This document shows positions 9,083 to 17,352 of a DNA stretch of 64,000 bases, in pieces. Source of the stretch: Deltaproteobacteria bacterium HGW-Deltaproteobacteria-15 (GTDB lineage: Bacteria > Desulfobacterota > DSM-4660 > Desulfatiglandales > HGW-15). Positions within the stretch are counted from its first letter, which is position 1. Every line of letters begins with the position of its first letter. The stretch spans positions 62,001-126,000 of the forward strand of contig PHBH01000009.1 of NCBI GenBank assembly GCA_002840535.1. The letters run 5' to 3'. The position numbers and the translations under genes were made by a program. A model generated the notes under the pieces. It was not told the origin of the DNA. It was given only the letters and a program-made list of their open reading frames with translations, and searched no databases.

Positions 9083-9967
9083 TTACTTGTCCCGTTTTTT
9101 CTTCGTAATCGTTGATGCCCATTCACCGCGATAGAACGTCCTTCCCATCAGGAGCCCTTCTTCCTTCAGGGATTTTCTCACCCTTTCCACCTGATCCCGC
9201 AACAAACCTGAAAGGATCAGCCACCCAAACGGATGGAGGAGACGGACAAAGGCCGGAAGGAGATCGATGATCACGTCCATGGTCAAGTTGGCCGTGAGGA
9301 GGGAGAAGCGTTCATCCAGGTCTTGAACCGGTCTTTCGGTCAGATCTATTCTGCCCGAGAGACCATTGAGGCCGATGTTCCTTTCAGCCCACCGAAGCGC
9401 TTCGGGATCGATGTCAACAGCCACGATGCGTTCAGCCCCGCGCTTTGCGCCGTAGATGGCCAGGATCCCGCTCCCCGTCCCCACATCCAGCATTGACCAG
9501 CCCGGAGCAAGAGAGACACGCTCCATGGCGCGAAGACACATCCGGGTGGTGGCATGACCCCCGGTTCCGAATGCCGGCCCCGGGTCCATCAGGATCACCT
9601 CCCCTTTCCACCCTGAACACGGGCTTTCCCAGGGAGGCGCCACGCATAGATCCGGCGTAACTTTTTCAGCATGGAAAAAACGCCGCCAGTTCTCGCTCCA
9701 GTTGCTGGTGGCGACAGGAGCTAAGGTAATATGCGCAGGGCCGATTTCCGGAAATATCCGCCTGATCTCATCAATAAAAAGGCGGATCCGCTGTTTGATC
9801 GAGTCGAGCTCCGGGGAGACAGGCAAGTATGCCTTTAACTGAGCACCTTCTATGACCAGGCCCTCACAACCTAGATCGAAAAGAAAGCCGCTCATGGCCT
9901 CATGAGCGGCTGCAGGAAGCAGTATGGAGATTTCAACCCATGCGCCTGATTGGGAGGTTTTGGTCAT
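9083..9967 (-). CDS. prmA: ribosomal protein L11 methyltransferase
   Basis: This 294-residue SAM-dependent enzyme trimethylates ribosomal protein L11. The N-terminal substrate-recognition domain (about 1-100) is followed by 'MDPGPAFGTGGHATTRMCL', the PrmA signature, then the SAM-binding 'LDVGTGSGILAIYGAKRGA', the acidic 'AVDIDPEAL' loop, and 'LLTANLTMDVI', the NLxxxxI motif. The length is typical. It is first in a two-gene operon with rsmE. Its stop codon lies in a tandem 'CACGTGTTACCTGTCACGTG' repeat (9063-9082, with a further GTTAC after it). Confidence 0.95.
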   Translation of the reverse strand: MTKTSQSGAWVEISILLPAAAHEAMSGFLFDLGCEGLVIEGAQLKAYLPVSPELDSIKQRIRLFIDEIRRIFPEIGPAHITLAPVATSNWSENWRRFFHAEKVTPDLCVAPPWESPCSGWKGEVILMDPGPAFGTGGHATTRMCLRAMERVSLAPGWSMLDVGTGSGILAIYGAKRGAERIVAVDIDPEALRWAERNIGLNGLSGRIDLTERPVQDLDERFSLLTANLTMDVIIDLLPAFVRLLHPFGWLILSGLLRDQVERVRKSLKEEGLLMGRTFYRGEWASTITKKKRDK

Positions 9968-10017
9968 GATGGGTAACGCATGATTCGTAATGAGCTCTGC
10001 ATTTCACTGACCCGAGG

Positions 10018-10130
10018 ATCAGCCACAAAGGCACTAAGCCACAAAGTCCAGGAACACGTTCACCGTTCAGGGAAGATACCCTGAACGGTGAACCTTTCTT
10101 GGTGTCTTTGTGTCTTGGTGGCCCGATTTT
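10018..10130. repeat. AGCCACAAAGGCACTAAG inverted repeat, copy 1
   Basis: The left arm 'AGCCACAAAGGCACTAAGCC' (about 10021-10040) and right arm 'TTGGTGTCTTTGTGTCTTGG' (about 10099-10118) are complementary. An inner inverted pair is 'GTTCACCGTTCAGGGAA' with 'CCCTGAACGGTGAAC'. A second copy lies at 36985-37055. It sits upstream of prmA. Confidence 0.75.
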
Positions 10131-10157
10131 CCTCCTCCACCCCGGTCGTTACGGTCA

Positions 10158-10589
10158 CTATGCCTTCTGAAAAACGTAATTCACTCGTCCGTTGGGAAGA
10201 GAGTTTACAGCGGTCTTCATCGACATGCCCACCTTGAGCTGGTCATCCGGGATATCGCTCGCTATGCGGCCGAACACCCGGTATTTGCCATAATCCAGCA
10301 CGGCAATGGTGTAGGGAAGGTCCCCTTCGAATCCGACAGGCCCATACTGAAGCTTGCTGTAGGTGATCAGTTTCCCTTCGCCGTCAACCGGGAACCACTC
10401 CATATCGCTCGTCAGGCACTGAAAGCAGTCCGCCCTGGGGGGGAAGAAAACCTGCCCGCATTTTTTGCACCGGGTCCCCATCACCTGCCCTTTTTCGAGG
10501 CTGTCGATGAAATCGTTTGTCTTGGTGATGGAGGTAAAACTCACCGTTCCGAATTTACTGAAACGAACATCCACATCTTTCTTTCCCAT
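10158..10589 (-). CDS. DUF35 OB-fold acyl-CoA-associated protein
   Basis: This 143-residue protein has an N-terminal rubredoxin-like zinc ribbon, 'CKKCGQVFFPPRADCFQC', followed by an OB fold, the DUF35 arrangement. DUF35 proteins form complexes with thiolases or HMG-CoA synthase and help channel acyl-CoA substrates. The ATG at 10589 follows GGGAGGTAAC and starts 4 bases after the stop of the adjacent thiolase, so the two are co-transcribed. A longer open frame upstream overlaps the thiolase and lacks a ribosome site. The function is inferred as the structural partner of this thiolase. Confidence 0.87.
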   Translation of the reverse strand: MGKKDVDVRFSKFGTVSFTSITKTNDFIDSLEKGQVMGTRCKKCGQVFFPPRADCFQCLTSDMEWFPVDGEGKLITYSKLQYGPVGFEGDLPYTIAVLDYGKYRVFGRIASDIPDDQLKVGMSMKTAVNSLPNGRVNYVFQKA

Positions 10590-10593
10590 TTCG

Positions 10594-11760
10594 TTACCTC
10601 CCGAAGATCGTGACGTTTCCGTAAAGGCCCACACCACCGATGTTGTGGACCAGGCCGATCTCCGGATCCTTCACCTGGATCGGGCCTGCCTCGCCTCTGA
10701 GCTGCAGCACAATGGTTCGCACCTGGGAACCGCCGGTGGCGCCGATTGGATGACCTTTTGACAAAAGCCCCCCGTCTACATTCACCGGGATGCTTCCCTC
10801 CCTGTAGGTCTCCTTGCCCCTGATCAGATCCTTGCCTTCGCCGGGTTTTGCAAAGCCCAGGTTCTCATAGGCCATCATCTCCGCAATCGTGAAGCAGTCG
10901 TGGACTTCAGCCACATCTATATCCTTGGGGGTGACGCCGGCCATCTCGTAAGCCTTTTTCCCTGCAAGTTCGCCGACCGAAAGACCGGTGAAAAGATCCC
11001 GTCCCGCCATGTTCACCGGCGCAGAGGCGGCGCCGACACCCAGGATCCAGATGGGTTTCTTGGAAAACATTTTTGCCTTTTCCTCACTGGCTACGATCAT
11101 GCAGGAGCTGCCGTCTGCGTTTGCGCAGCAGTCCCCTACCCTCAGGGGACTGGCCACGGGACCCGACATGGCGTTTTCAGGGTCGGAGAACATCTCCATG
11201 GTAACCGGCTTCCTGTAGACGGCCTTTTCATTGATCTGGCCATAGGTGGACGATTTCACCCTGATGAGAGCCAGATCCTCGGATTTTGTACCATACTTTG
11301 CCATGTGTGCCCTGGCGTACATTGCATAATAGGCGGGCATCATGGTCCCGAAGGGGCTTTCCCATTGAATATCCGCCCCACGACCCATCCTCTCCTGGGA
11401 CTCGGCTGAGGAGATCTCGGACATCTTCTGGAAACCGATGACCATTACAACGTCATGCATCCCGGATTTCACAAGAGAGTAAGCCAGCCGCAAACCGGTT
11501 GAGCTGGATGAGCAGAGGGTCTCCACATAGAATGTGGGCTGAGGGGTCAGCCCCAGGTATTCGGCCAGCACGCCGGCCGGGCTCCTCTGCTTGTCGTATT
11601 CCGGAGCGGAGCAGACAACGGTTGCATCGATGTCCTTTACCGATATCCTGGCATCCTGCATGGCATCTTTGAAACCTTCAAATGCCAGCTCCCTTATAGA
11701 CCCGGGGTATCCCCGGACGAATGAACTCTGACCTACGCCGATAATTCCTACCTTCCCCAT
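10594..11760 (-). CDS. thiolase family protein (SCP-x/acetyl-CoA acetyltransferase type)
   Basis: This 388-residue thiolase would catalyse CoA-dependent cleavage or formation of a 3-ketoacyl-CoA. 'ETLCSSSSTGLRLAYSLV' carries the nucleophilic cysteine. 'EVHDCFTIAEMMAYE' carries an active-site histidine in the SCP-x style. 'LSKGHPIGATGGSQV' is the second histidine motif. 'HNIGGVGLYGNVTI' is the C-terminal loop, which here lacks the classical CxG cysteine, as in SCP-x/archaeal-type thiolases. The DUF35 gene follows directly and marks a thiolase/DUF35 complex. The substrate is unknown; fatty or aromatic acid degradation fits the rest of the window. Confidence 0.9.
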   Translation of the reverse strand: MGKVGIIGVGQSSFVRGYPGSIRELAFEGFKDAMQDARISVKDIDATVVCSAPEYDKQRSPAGVLAEYLGLTPQPTFYVETLCSSSSTGLRLAYSLVKSGMHDVVMVIGFQKMSEISSAESQERMGRGADIQWESPFGTMMPAYYAMYARAHMAKYGTKSEDLALIRVKSSTYGQINEKAVYRKPVTMEMFSDPENAMSGPVASPLRVGDCCANADGSSCMIVASEEKAKMFSKKPIWILGVGAASAPVNMAGRDLFTGLSVGELAGKKAYEMAGVTPKDIDVAEVHDCFTIAEMMAYENLGFAKPGEGKDLIRGKETYREGSIPVNVDGGLLSKGHPIGATGGSQVRTIVLQLRGEAGPIQVKDPEIGLVHNIGGVGLYGNVTIFGR

Positions 11761-11954
11761 ACATTACCTCCCGGTCTTAATGCGTTATCCGCTGTGCGTC
11801 TGAATACGTTGTGCGTGATGAGCTGAAGTCACAAGGGTGTCCCTTGCCGTTTAGACACTCCTATCTCAAGAGAAAGCAAAAGTATAGGAGAAGACCCGCA
11901 AAGAATCAAGCTACTTTAAAGCTAAAATGTAATGCTGACGATCATCAAGTGGTC

Positions 11955-11985
11955 TGATAGGTCCTATAAGTCCTACAGGACCTAT
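11955..11985. repeat. AGGTCC palindromic repeat at gene end
   Basis: The string 'ATAGGTCCTATAAGTCCTAC' followed by AGGACCTAT is palindromic around AGGTCC/GGACCT units. It overlaps the stop codon of the cysteine-rich gene at 11982. The remaining spacer up to the thiolase start (11761-11954) shows no gene. Confidence 0.5.
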
Positions 11986-12851
11986 GTCGAGGTTCTCCTG
12001 AATCTCTCAATTCGGAGATCCACCTTTTCTTTCAGCAGCAGGGCTTCATGAAGATGAATTCTGGTAAATCCGAGGTGAAGCCTCAAGAAATCCTTGAAGT
12101 CCTGCTCCAGGTCGAGAAGGTGAGAGGCTGTAGAGTCGGAGGCCGGGGGTGTTTTCCGGCCGAACTCTTCTGACAACTCCATTGAGAAGCGTTCAAACGA
12201 ACACTTGAATTTCTCCTCCTTCAAGAGCCGGATTCCGCCGGGAACCACCACCTTTCTCAGAAGGTATGCATTGCCCTTCGGCAAGAGGGCGGTTCCGAAG
12301 AAGACGTACCCTGATAAGAACGATTCTCTCGTGGGTATTTTGTCTCTTTCTTCTTCTGCTATCCTGGACAGCAGAGGGCCGCCCCACCCAAGCAGGTGAA
12401 AGAGGGGGTTTTCTTTCCGACTGGAATACGCGAAGGAATCGAGCCCATCCGCAAGACGGATCCAGAACCGGCTTGCCGGTGAAGAGAGAAGAGAAAAGGT
12501 CTTTGCCTCGGGGCAGATTTCTCTCCCGCATTTGCCCCCGTAATCCACCCTGAAACGGTGATCGAGACCGCCGTGCCTTGCCGGATGGAGGAGGCAACCG
12601 ATCACCTTGTACTCCGAGTCCAGATATCCGAGGGCCCAGCAACTGTACCCGGTAATGGGGCGGACCTCTTCTCCCCGGGAGTCAAAATCGGCAGTATTTT
12701 CCCTTAGAATTCTTTTCACGATGTTCGTGTGGGTGAGGTGCTCATATGCTGCCGGACGAATGGGCGGGCAGCACGCAAAGCAGCTTTTCTGCCCGTCCGG
12801 CATGCACAAGGTGGGACGATTCCCGTCGATCATATGATCTTTCTGGGCCAT
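11982..12851 (-). CDS. cysteine-rich protein of unknown function, mobA neighbour
   Basis: I do not recognise a named family for this 289-residue soluble protein. The N-terminal half has clustered cysteines: 'CFACCPPIRP', 'GYSCWALGY', 'VIGCLLHPARHGG' and 'GGKCGREICPEAK'. The CxxCC start is reminiscent of YkgJ-type metal-binding proteins, so Fe-S or zinc binding is likely (inference). The C-terminal half is helical and lacks cysteine clusters. The ATG at 12851 follows AGGGG and overlaps the 3' end of mobA by 22 bases, so it is translated from the same mRNA. Co-transcription with mobA suggests a link to molybdenum or tungsten enzymes or their Fe-S partners. Confidence 0.7.
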   Translation of the reverse strand: MAQKDHMIDGNRPTLCMPDGQKSCFACCPPIRPAAYEHLTHTNIVKRILRENTADFDSRGEEVRPITGYSCWALGYLDSEYKVIGCLLHPARHGGLDHRFRVDYGGKCGREICPEAKTFSLLSSPASRFWIRLADGLDSFAYSSRKENPLFHLLGWGGPLLSRIAEEERDKIPTRESFLSGYVFFGTALLPKGNAYLLRKVVVPGGIRLLKEEKFKCSFERFSMELSEEFGRKTPPASDSTASHLLDLEQDFKDFLRLHLGFTRIHLHEALLLKEKVDLRIERFRRTST

Positions 12852-13483
12852 TCTGCCCCTAGCCGGCTTTCCTCTGTGATGCGTGCAAGGTCTTCAGGCC
12901 TGTTTACATTCAAGAAGCATCTCAGACCCGGGTCAAAGGCGCGGATGGTCTCCTCTTCCACGTATCTGACACGAATTCTGGAGAAAAGTTCCAGGATCTG
13001 GTGAATCCCGGAGTCTATGATCGCTTTCAAAGGATCGATGGCTGACTTGGAATAGACTGCATGAAGCGGCTCGAACATTCGACCGATCCTGGGGACCACA
13101 GCATCATGATCTTCACGGATCCCCACCATATGCCGTACGAACGGACCGCTTAAACACGGCATATCGCAGGCCACAAAGAACCCGGCCTCATGAGAAATCG
13201 TCTTCAGACCCGTGTAAATTCCACCCAGCGGCCCTATCCCCTTGATCAGGTCCTGCACCATGGGAAGTCCGAGATAGGCATATTCCTCAGGTGTGTTGGT
13301 GACCAGGAGCCGATGCTCGAAGACGGAACCCATTACCGTGACAACTCTTTCGATGAGGGGCGTACCGTCGATTTGAATGAAGGATTTATTTTTCCCGAAT
13401 CGGCGGCTCTTTCCCCCTGCCAGGATGACTCCGGTCACATTTCGGATGGGTTTTTCAACTGAACTCGAGGATATGATCGGCAT
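12830..13483 (-). CDS. mobA: molybdenum cofactor guanylyltransferase
   Basis: This 217-residue nucleotidyltransferase attaches GMP to molybdopterin to make the bis-MGD cofactor of formate dehydrogenase and related oxidoreductases. 'VILAGGKSRRFGKNK' is the GTP-binding signature. 'IGPLGGIYTGL', 'FFVACDMPCL' (metal-binding Asp) and 'FLNVNRPEDL' are further MobA hallmarks. The N terminus is about 15 residues longer than usual before the signature. The start at 13483 has only a weak upstream purine stretch. The downstream cysteine-rich gene overlaps it. Need for bis-MGD fits an anaerobe with formate dehydrogenases. Confidence 0.9.
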   Translation of the reverse strand: MPIISSSSVEKPIRNVTGVILAGGKSRRFGKNKSFIQIDGTPLIERVVTVMGSVFEHRLLVTNTPEEYAYLGLPMVQDLIKGIGPLGGIYTGLKTISHEAGFFVACDMPCLSGPFVRHMVGIREDHDAVVPRIGRMFEPLHAVYSKSAIDPLKAIIDSGIHQILELFSRIRVRYVEEETIRAFDPGLRCFLNVNRPEDLARITEESRLGAEWPRKII

Positions 13484-13825
13484 GGGCTATATTGCGACCT
13501 CGTGCTCCCCTAAGCGAGCTTTCGGCAGGGTGCACGGATCACGTGGTTTTATTTTGTCAAGATCCATTATTCTACATGGAACGGCATGCCTGCGCAACCC
13601 TCCTATCTAGACATTTCAGACATATGAACCGTTGGGATTTCAAGAGACCCTCAGCAGGGGACGTGACCTTTTCAGAGAAGACCACCCCGCGCCCGCTCCA
13701 GTCCCTTCTCACCCCCCACTGTGCCAAGTGTGTGTAAAGGTCAGATCTTTGGAAGAGGAGGCGGGCGAGCGGCCTTTCCTGAAGCGTGATCCGGTCACAC
13801 CTTGATACATGGGGGTTTTGATTAT
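13484..13825. other. divergent spacer between mobA and the HDAC-like gene
   Basis: No convincing gene is present in these ~340 bases. The span 13664-13700 ('CGTGACCTTTTCAGAGAAGA' then CCACCCCG and CCCGCT) recurs, slightly diverged, at 46185-46223 upstream of the N-formylglutamate amidohydrolase-like gene. It may be a shared regulatory element or an old repeat. Confidence 0.45.
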
Positions 13826-15001
13826 ATGATCATGGTGTTCCATGACCGACACTCGAGTAGTGACCAACTTGAGGGCGCTTTGAAAAATCTCTTTGTCTTC
13901 TCCGATGAGTTCGACCGTTTTCAATACGATGGGACACATCCGCTCAGGATGGAACGGCTGACCCTCACCCATGAACTCTGCAAAACCTATGGGCTTTTCG
14001 ACCTGCCTGATGTGCAAATGATTCGGGCCGAAGCCACACAGGAAGAGTCTTTGCTTCGATTCCATACGCCGGCTTACGTCGAAGTGCTGAAGCTGGCCAG
14101 CAGGGGAGAGTTTAAGGGCTACTATACCCATGGTCTCGGTCCTGGTGACAATCCCATGTTTGCAGGTTTGTGGGAATGGTCCCTTCTTCACACAGGGGCT
14201 TCACTCCAGTGCGCCCGAGAAGTGGGAGAGGGCAGGAGCCGCATTGCCTTCAACATCTCGGGCGGGCTCCACCATGCCCATGCGGATCGGGCATCCGGCT
14301 TTTGCTATATCAATGACCCCGTGCTCGCCATTTATCACCTTCTGGACAGGGGGATGAAAGTCATGTACCTGGACATCGACGCCCATCACGGGGACGGTGT
14401 TCAATGGGCGTTCTACGAGGACCCCAGGGTGCTGACAATTTCCTTTCACCAGGACGGAAGGACGCTCTTCCCCGGTACCGGGGATGTGGTGGAAACGGGA
14501 AGGGGCCCTGGACTGGGATATTCTGTAAACATCCCCATGCTCCCGGGAACGGACGACACGGTATTCTGGGACGGTTTCTGCAGTATTGTCCCTCCGCTCA
14601 TGGAAAAATACCGGCCCGATGTTGTAGTCTCCCAGTTGGGAGTGGATACTTTCGTGGATGATCCCCTGGCCTCCCTTGAGCTTACCACTTCGGGTTTCTG
14701 CAGGGTGGTTTCTTTCCTGGCCGAAAAGGCGCCTTCCTGGGTGGCTTTGGGCGGAGGGGGATATGCTGTATCCAATGTGGTCAGGGCCTGGACATTGGCC
14801 TGGTCCATCATGAATGGGAGAACCCTTGACGACGATATACCGGCGCCTTTCCTCTCCGGGTTTGGCGCCCACGTGGGGAAGTTGAAATTGAGGGATAAGG
14901 AACATGCAAGCGACCGAAGGGAGGAATGCGCAAGAAGGATGCGGGAAGTGACCCGCTATCTGGAGAAACATGTGCTTACGAGGGTGACGTGTAACGGGTG
15001 A
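13826..15001 (+). CDS. histone deacetylase superfamily / AcuC-like deacetylase
   Basis: This 391-residue protein belongs to the arginase/deacetylase fold of class I HDACs, acetoin-utilization AcuC and acetylpolyamine hydrolases. Catalytic features are in order: 'FSDEFDRF...THPLRMERL' at the N terminus, 'ISGGLHHAHADRASGFCYIN' with the His-His dyad, 'YLDIDAHHGDGVQ' with the zinc-binding Asp and His, 'SQLGVDTFVDDPL' with the second zinc Asp, and 'LGGGGYAV' with the catalytic Tyr. Bacterial relatives deacetylate acetyl-CoA synthetase lysines or polyamines; the target here is unknown. The start is uncertain: ATG 13826 is used, ATG 13832 and TTG 13802 are alternatives. A role in controlling acyl-CoA synthetases would suit this genome. 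Confidence 0.87.
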   Translation: MIMVFHDRHSSSDQLEGALKNLFVFSDEFDRFQYDGTHPLRMERLTLTHELCKTYGLFDLPDVQMIRAEATQEESLLRFHTPAYVEVLKLASRGEFKGYYTHGLGPGDNPMFAGLWEWSLLHTGASLQCAREVGEGRSRIAFNISGGLHHAHADRASGFCYINDPVLAIYHLLDRGMKVMYLDIDAHHGDGVQWAFYEDPRVLTISFHQDGRTLFPGTGDVVETGRGPGLGYSVNIPMLPGTDDTVFWDGFCSIVPPLMEKYRPDVVVSQLGVDTFVDDPLASLELTTSGFCRVVSFLAEKAPSWVALGGGGYAVSNVVRAWTLAWSIMNGRTLDDDIPAPFLSGFGAHVGKLKLRDKEHASDRREECARRMREVTRYLEKHVLTRVTCNG

Positions 15002-15013
15002 TGGGGTGAACGG

Positions 15014-15146
15014 TGTCATTCCGGCCCCGCATTAACCCTGACGTTGCATAAGAATTCGTTTGGCACTACCTGTCATTCCCGCGCAGGCGGGAATCCATGC
15101 AGGTCTCTGAGGACTGGATGCCCGGTTGCGCGGGCATGACAGGATG
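15014..15146. repeat. REP-like palindromic element, copy 2
   Basis: It shares with the copy at 6575-6708 the opening 'AACCCTGACGTTGCATAA', 'GTCATTCCCGCGCAGGCGGG', 'AATCCATGCAGGTCTCTGAG', 'GACTGGATGCCCG' and the closing 'GCGCGGGCATGACAGGATG'. Its 3' part is open in the frame of the following gene and would add a spurious N-terminal extension. Confidence 0.8.
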
Positions 15147-15177
15147 CACCTTGTTCGATATTCAGTGGTTTAAGACG

Positions 15178-16458
15178 ATGGCTGATCCGTTACCCGGAAT
15201 GCGGCGCGACTTGGAGTTCTTTCCCATCCAGTACAGGGGAGAGCAGCTTGTCCTGATCAAGGATCACCTTGGGCTGGTGCAGGAAGGAAAAGCCCTTCCT
15301 TTGCCCCTGTTTCAGATGATGGCTCTCTTTGACGGAACCAGGTCATTGATAGATCTCCAGACGTTGCTCATGAGACAGGGGGGAGGCGTCCTGGTTGGGA
15401 GCGAAGAAATCAAAGGACTTCTCGCGCGGCTCGATGAGTCCTTTCTGCTGGATTCTGAAAGATTCAGTAAAGCCAGGGACAAAGTCGTGGCGGACTTTTC
15501 CCGCGAGCCGGTGCGGAACTGCAGCCACAGCGGCAACGGTTATCCTGCCGAGCCGGATGAGCTCAGAAGGCGACTGGACGAGATTCTTTCGTCCGGCTCA
15601 TCGGTGCCGGACCCAGGGGATATAATGGCCGTTGTCTCTCCCCATATCGATCTTGCCGTCGGCAGGAATGGCTATGCAAATGCCTATAACAGCCTGAAGG
15701 GATCTTCCCCTTCCAGGATCATTGTTCTGGGGATAGGCCACAGAATGGCAGACCGGCTTTTCTGCCTCACGGAGAAAGACTTCCAGACCCCTCTTGGTGT
15801 CGTTCGGTCCGACAAGGCAGCAGTTCAAAGACTGCGCGCCAGCGCACCGGAAGTGATATCGGAAGATGATTTTGCCCATCGATCCGAGCACTCTATCGAA
15901 TTTCAAATTCTTTTTCTTCAGCATATTTTCCCTGAGAACTCCTTTACCATCGTACCGATCCTGTGCGGATCCATTCACTCCTGCGTACCTCAGTACCGAC
16001 GCTCCGCATATCTCGAGCGTGCCGGCGCATTCACCGATTTGATGCGGTCGATCCTGCTGGAGGACTCCAAGCAGACCCTTCTGATTGCAGGCGTGGATTT
16101 TTCCCATATTGGACCTAAGTTCGGCCACGAATTGGACGCTTCCACGTTGGAGCCACAGGCAAAGACCCATGACAGGAATCTGCTTGAAGCAATGTGCAGG
16201 ATGGACGGGGAATGCTTCTGGGATGAATCGGCCAAAGTGGAAGACCGGTATAATGTCTGCGGGTTTTCCGCCCTTGCATGTCTTCTGGAGACTCTGCCCC
16301 CCTGCAAGGGAGAACTCCTTGGCTACGAGTGCTGGCACGAGGAGCAAACCCGATCCGCAGTGAGTTTTGCGTCCATGGTTTTCAGGGGCAATACCGGAGG
16401 TCAGAGATCAGAGGTCAGAGGTCTGCCAAAGAAAAAGTGGAGAGAGGAAAAGGCATAG
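15178..16458 (+). CDS. Memo-like protein (AmmeMemoRadiSam system B family)
   Basis: This protein has 426 residues. The N-terminal ~125 are a family-specific extension ('FFPIQYRGEQLVLIKDHLGL' and a helical part). Residues ~130-410 are a Memo domain: 'VSPHIDLAVGRNGYANAY', 'IIVLGIGHRM', 'RSEHSIEFQILFLQHIFP', 'LLIAGVDFSHIGPKFG' and 'DRYNVCGFSALACLLE'. Memo resembles class III extradiol dioxygenases and retains the metal-type histidines. Its biological role is unsettled. The companion radical SAM and AMMECR1 genes are not in the window. The ATG at 15178 lies just after a REP element; an upstream ATG at 15097 inside the repeat is rejected. The last ~15 residues read through a 'GGTCAGAGATCAGAGGTCAG' repeat. 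Confidence 0.83.
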   Translation: MADPLPGMRRDLEFFPIQYRGEQLVLIKDHLGLVQEGKALPLPLFQMMALFDGTRSLIDLQTLLMRQGGGVLVGSEEIKGLLARLDESFLLDSERFSKARDKVVADFSREPVRNCSHSGNGYPAEPDELRRRLDEILSSGSSVPDPGDIMAVVSPHIDLAVGRNGYANAYNSLKGSSPSRIIVLGIGHRMADRLFCLTEKDFQTPLGVVRSDKAAVQRLRASAPEVISEDDFAHRSEHSIEFQILFLQHIFPENSFTIVPILCGSIHSCVPQYRRSAYLERAGAFTDLMRSILLEDSKQTLLIAGVDFSHIGPKFGHELDASTLEPQAKTHDRNLLEAMCRMDGECFWDESAKVEDRYNVCGFSALACLLETLPPCKGELLGYECWHEEQTRSAVSFASMVFRGNTGGQRSEVRGLPKKKWREEKA

Positions 16459-16584
16459 AGGCAGCCGATCGGCACCTTGCTTTACTGCTGTCGGGATACT
16501 ATATTTCATGGAATCGAAGACTGGAGTTGCCGGCAGCCGACTTTTTCGCCAAACTCTTTATCAAGCTGCTTATCTCAGGCAGTC

Positions 16585-16688
16585 TGTAGGATGGGCAGAG
16601 CGAAGCGAAACCCATCAATTCAGACATCAGAAAAGAGGCGCTCACCTTAAAACCGATGGGTTTCGCTTCGCTCTACCCATCCTACGGC
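16585..16688. repeat. GTAGGATGGGCAGAGCGAAG inverted repeat
   Basis: The left arm 'GTAGGATGGGCAGAGCGAAG' plus CGAAACCCATC pairs with the right arm 'GATGGGTTTCGCTTCGCTCT' plus ACCCATCCTACG, about 30 pairs with one mismatch. Similar 'AGCGAAACCCATC' palindromes are known as dispersed repeats in many bacteria. It occupies most of the 16459-16712 spacer. Confidence 0.85.
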
Positions 16689-16715
16689 ACTGATTTCTGT
16701 TTTTAGGAGTCTATG

Positions 16716-16967
16716 ATGGCCGATCGATTTCCCGGTTTCCCACCCGTGAAAAGAGGCGCCCCCGGAAAGGCGCAATCGAGTTTCGATGAATTCGAAGCCA
16801 CCGAACTCTATTGTGTCCAATGCAGGCGAGCGGTTCCGGTAAAGAAGTCTCTTCTGCTGGTTCTGCCCGAGGGAGACAAATACGAATATCGCTGCGCATT
16901 CTGCGGGAACACGGTAGGGGACAAAATCGACAGGAACGTTGAGCCCTTTGGCGTCCTGAGCACCTGA
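16716..16967 (+). CDS. small zinc-ribbon protein
   Basis: This 83-residue protein has one CxxC...CxxC zinc ribbon: 'YCVQCRRAVPVKKS' and 'YRCAFCGNTVGDKIDR'. The N terminus is basic and proline-rich. No catalytic motif is seen. The ATG at 16716 lies 6 bases after GGAG; the preceding ATG at 16713 is also possible. It stands alone between repeat elements. The fold suggests nucleic-acid or protein binding; the function is unknown. Confidence 0.65.
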   Translation: MADRFPGFPPVKRGAPGKAQSSFDEFEATELYCVQCRRAVPVKKSLLLVLPEGDKYEYRCAFCGNTVGDKIDRNVEPFGVLST

Positions 16968-17352
16968 TCCCCTGGTGTCTTCCACAAACACATTGCCATC
17001 TCAACCTTTTCGACAAGCTCAGGACAGATTCCGCAAGAGATCCGACTCGCATGGCATGGGATTTCCTGCAAAGCGAAGGAATGATCCCTCCGTTATTCGG
17101 GGAATGCTTTACATCGCGTCCTCCTCCCGTTGTCGCCGGGGTCGAGATGACTCGGCTTAGCGCACTTCATACTCCGAGAGTAACTGTCTCTCGTGTTGTG
17201 AACCATCCCCAGTTGTGCATTCCGTGCCTGATACCGCCCGTAAGGAGTTGCTGCGGAATAGCATTTCAGTTGACTCCAATTCAGGCAAATGTTAATTCGT
17301 CCAAGGCCCAAATCATTTTAAAAAAAAAGGAAACATAGGGAATCAAAGGTAA
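16968..17352. other. repeat-containing spacer upstream of the VCBS protein
   Basis: No gene is supported in these ~385 bases. 'CCTTTTCGACAAGCTCAGGA' (about 17003-17022) and 'GTCGAGATGACTCGG' (about 17140-17154) resemble pieces of dispersed repeats. The last ~100 bases turn AT-rich towards the next start, with 'TTTTAAAAAAAAAGG' near 17315-17330. Confidence 0.4.

Noticed and set aside
16367..16991. Short frames encoding 'WAERSETH'-like peptides
   Set aside because: These are readings of the GTAGGATGGGCAGAGCGAAG inverted repeat, a known source of spurious proteins.
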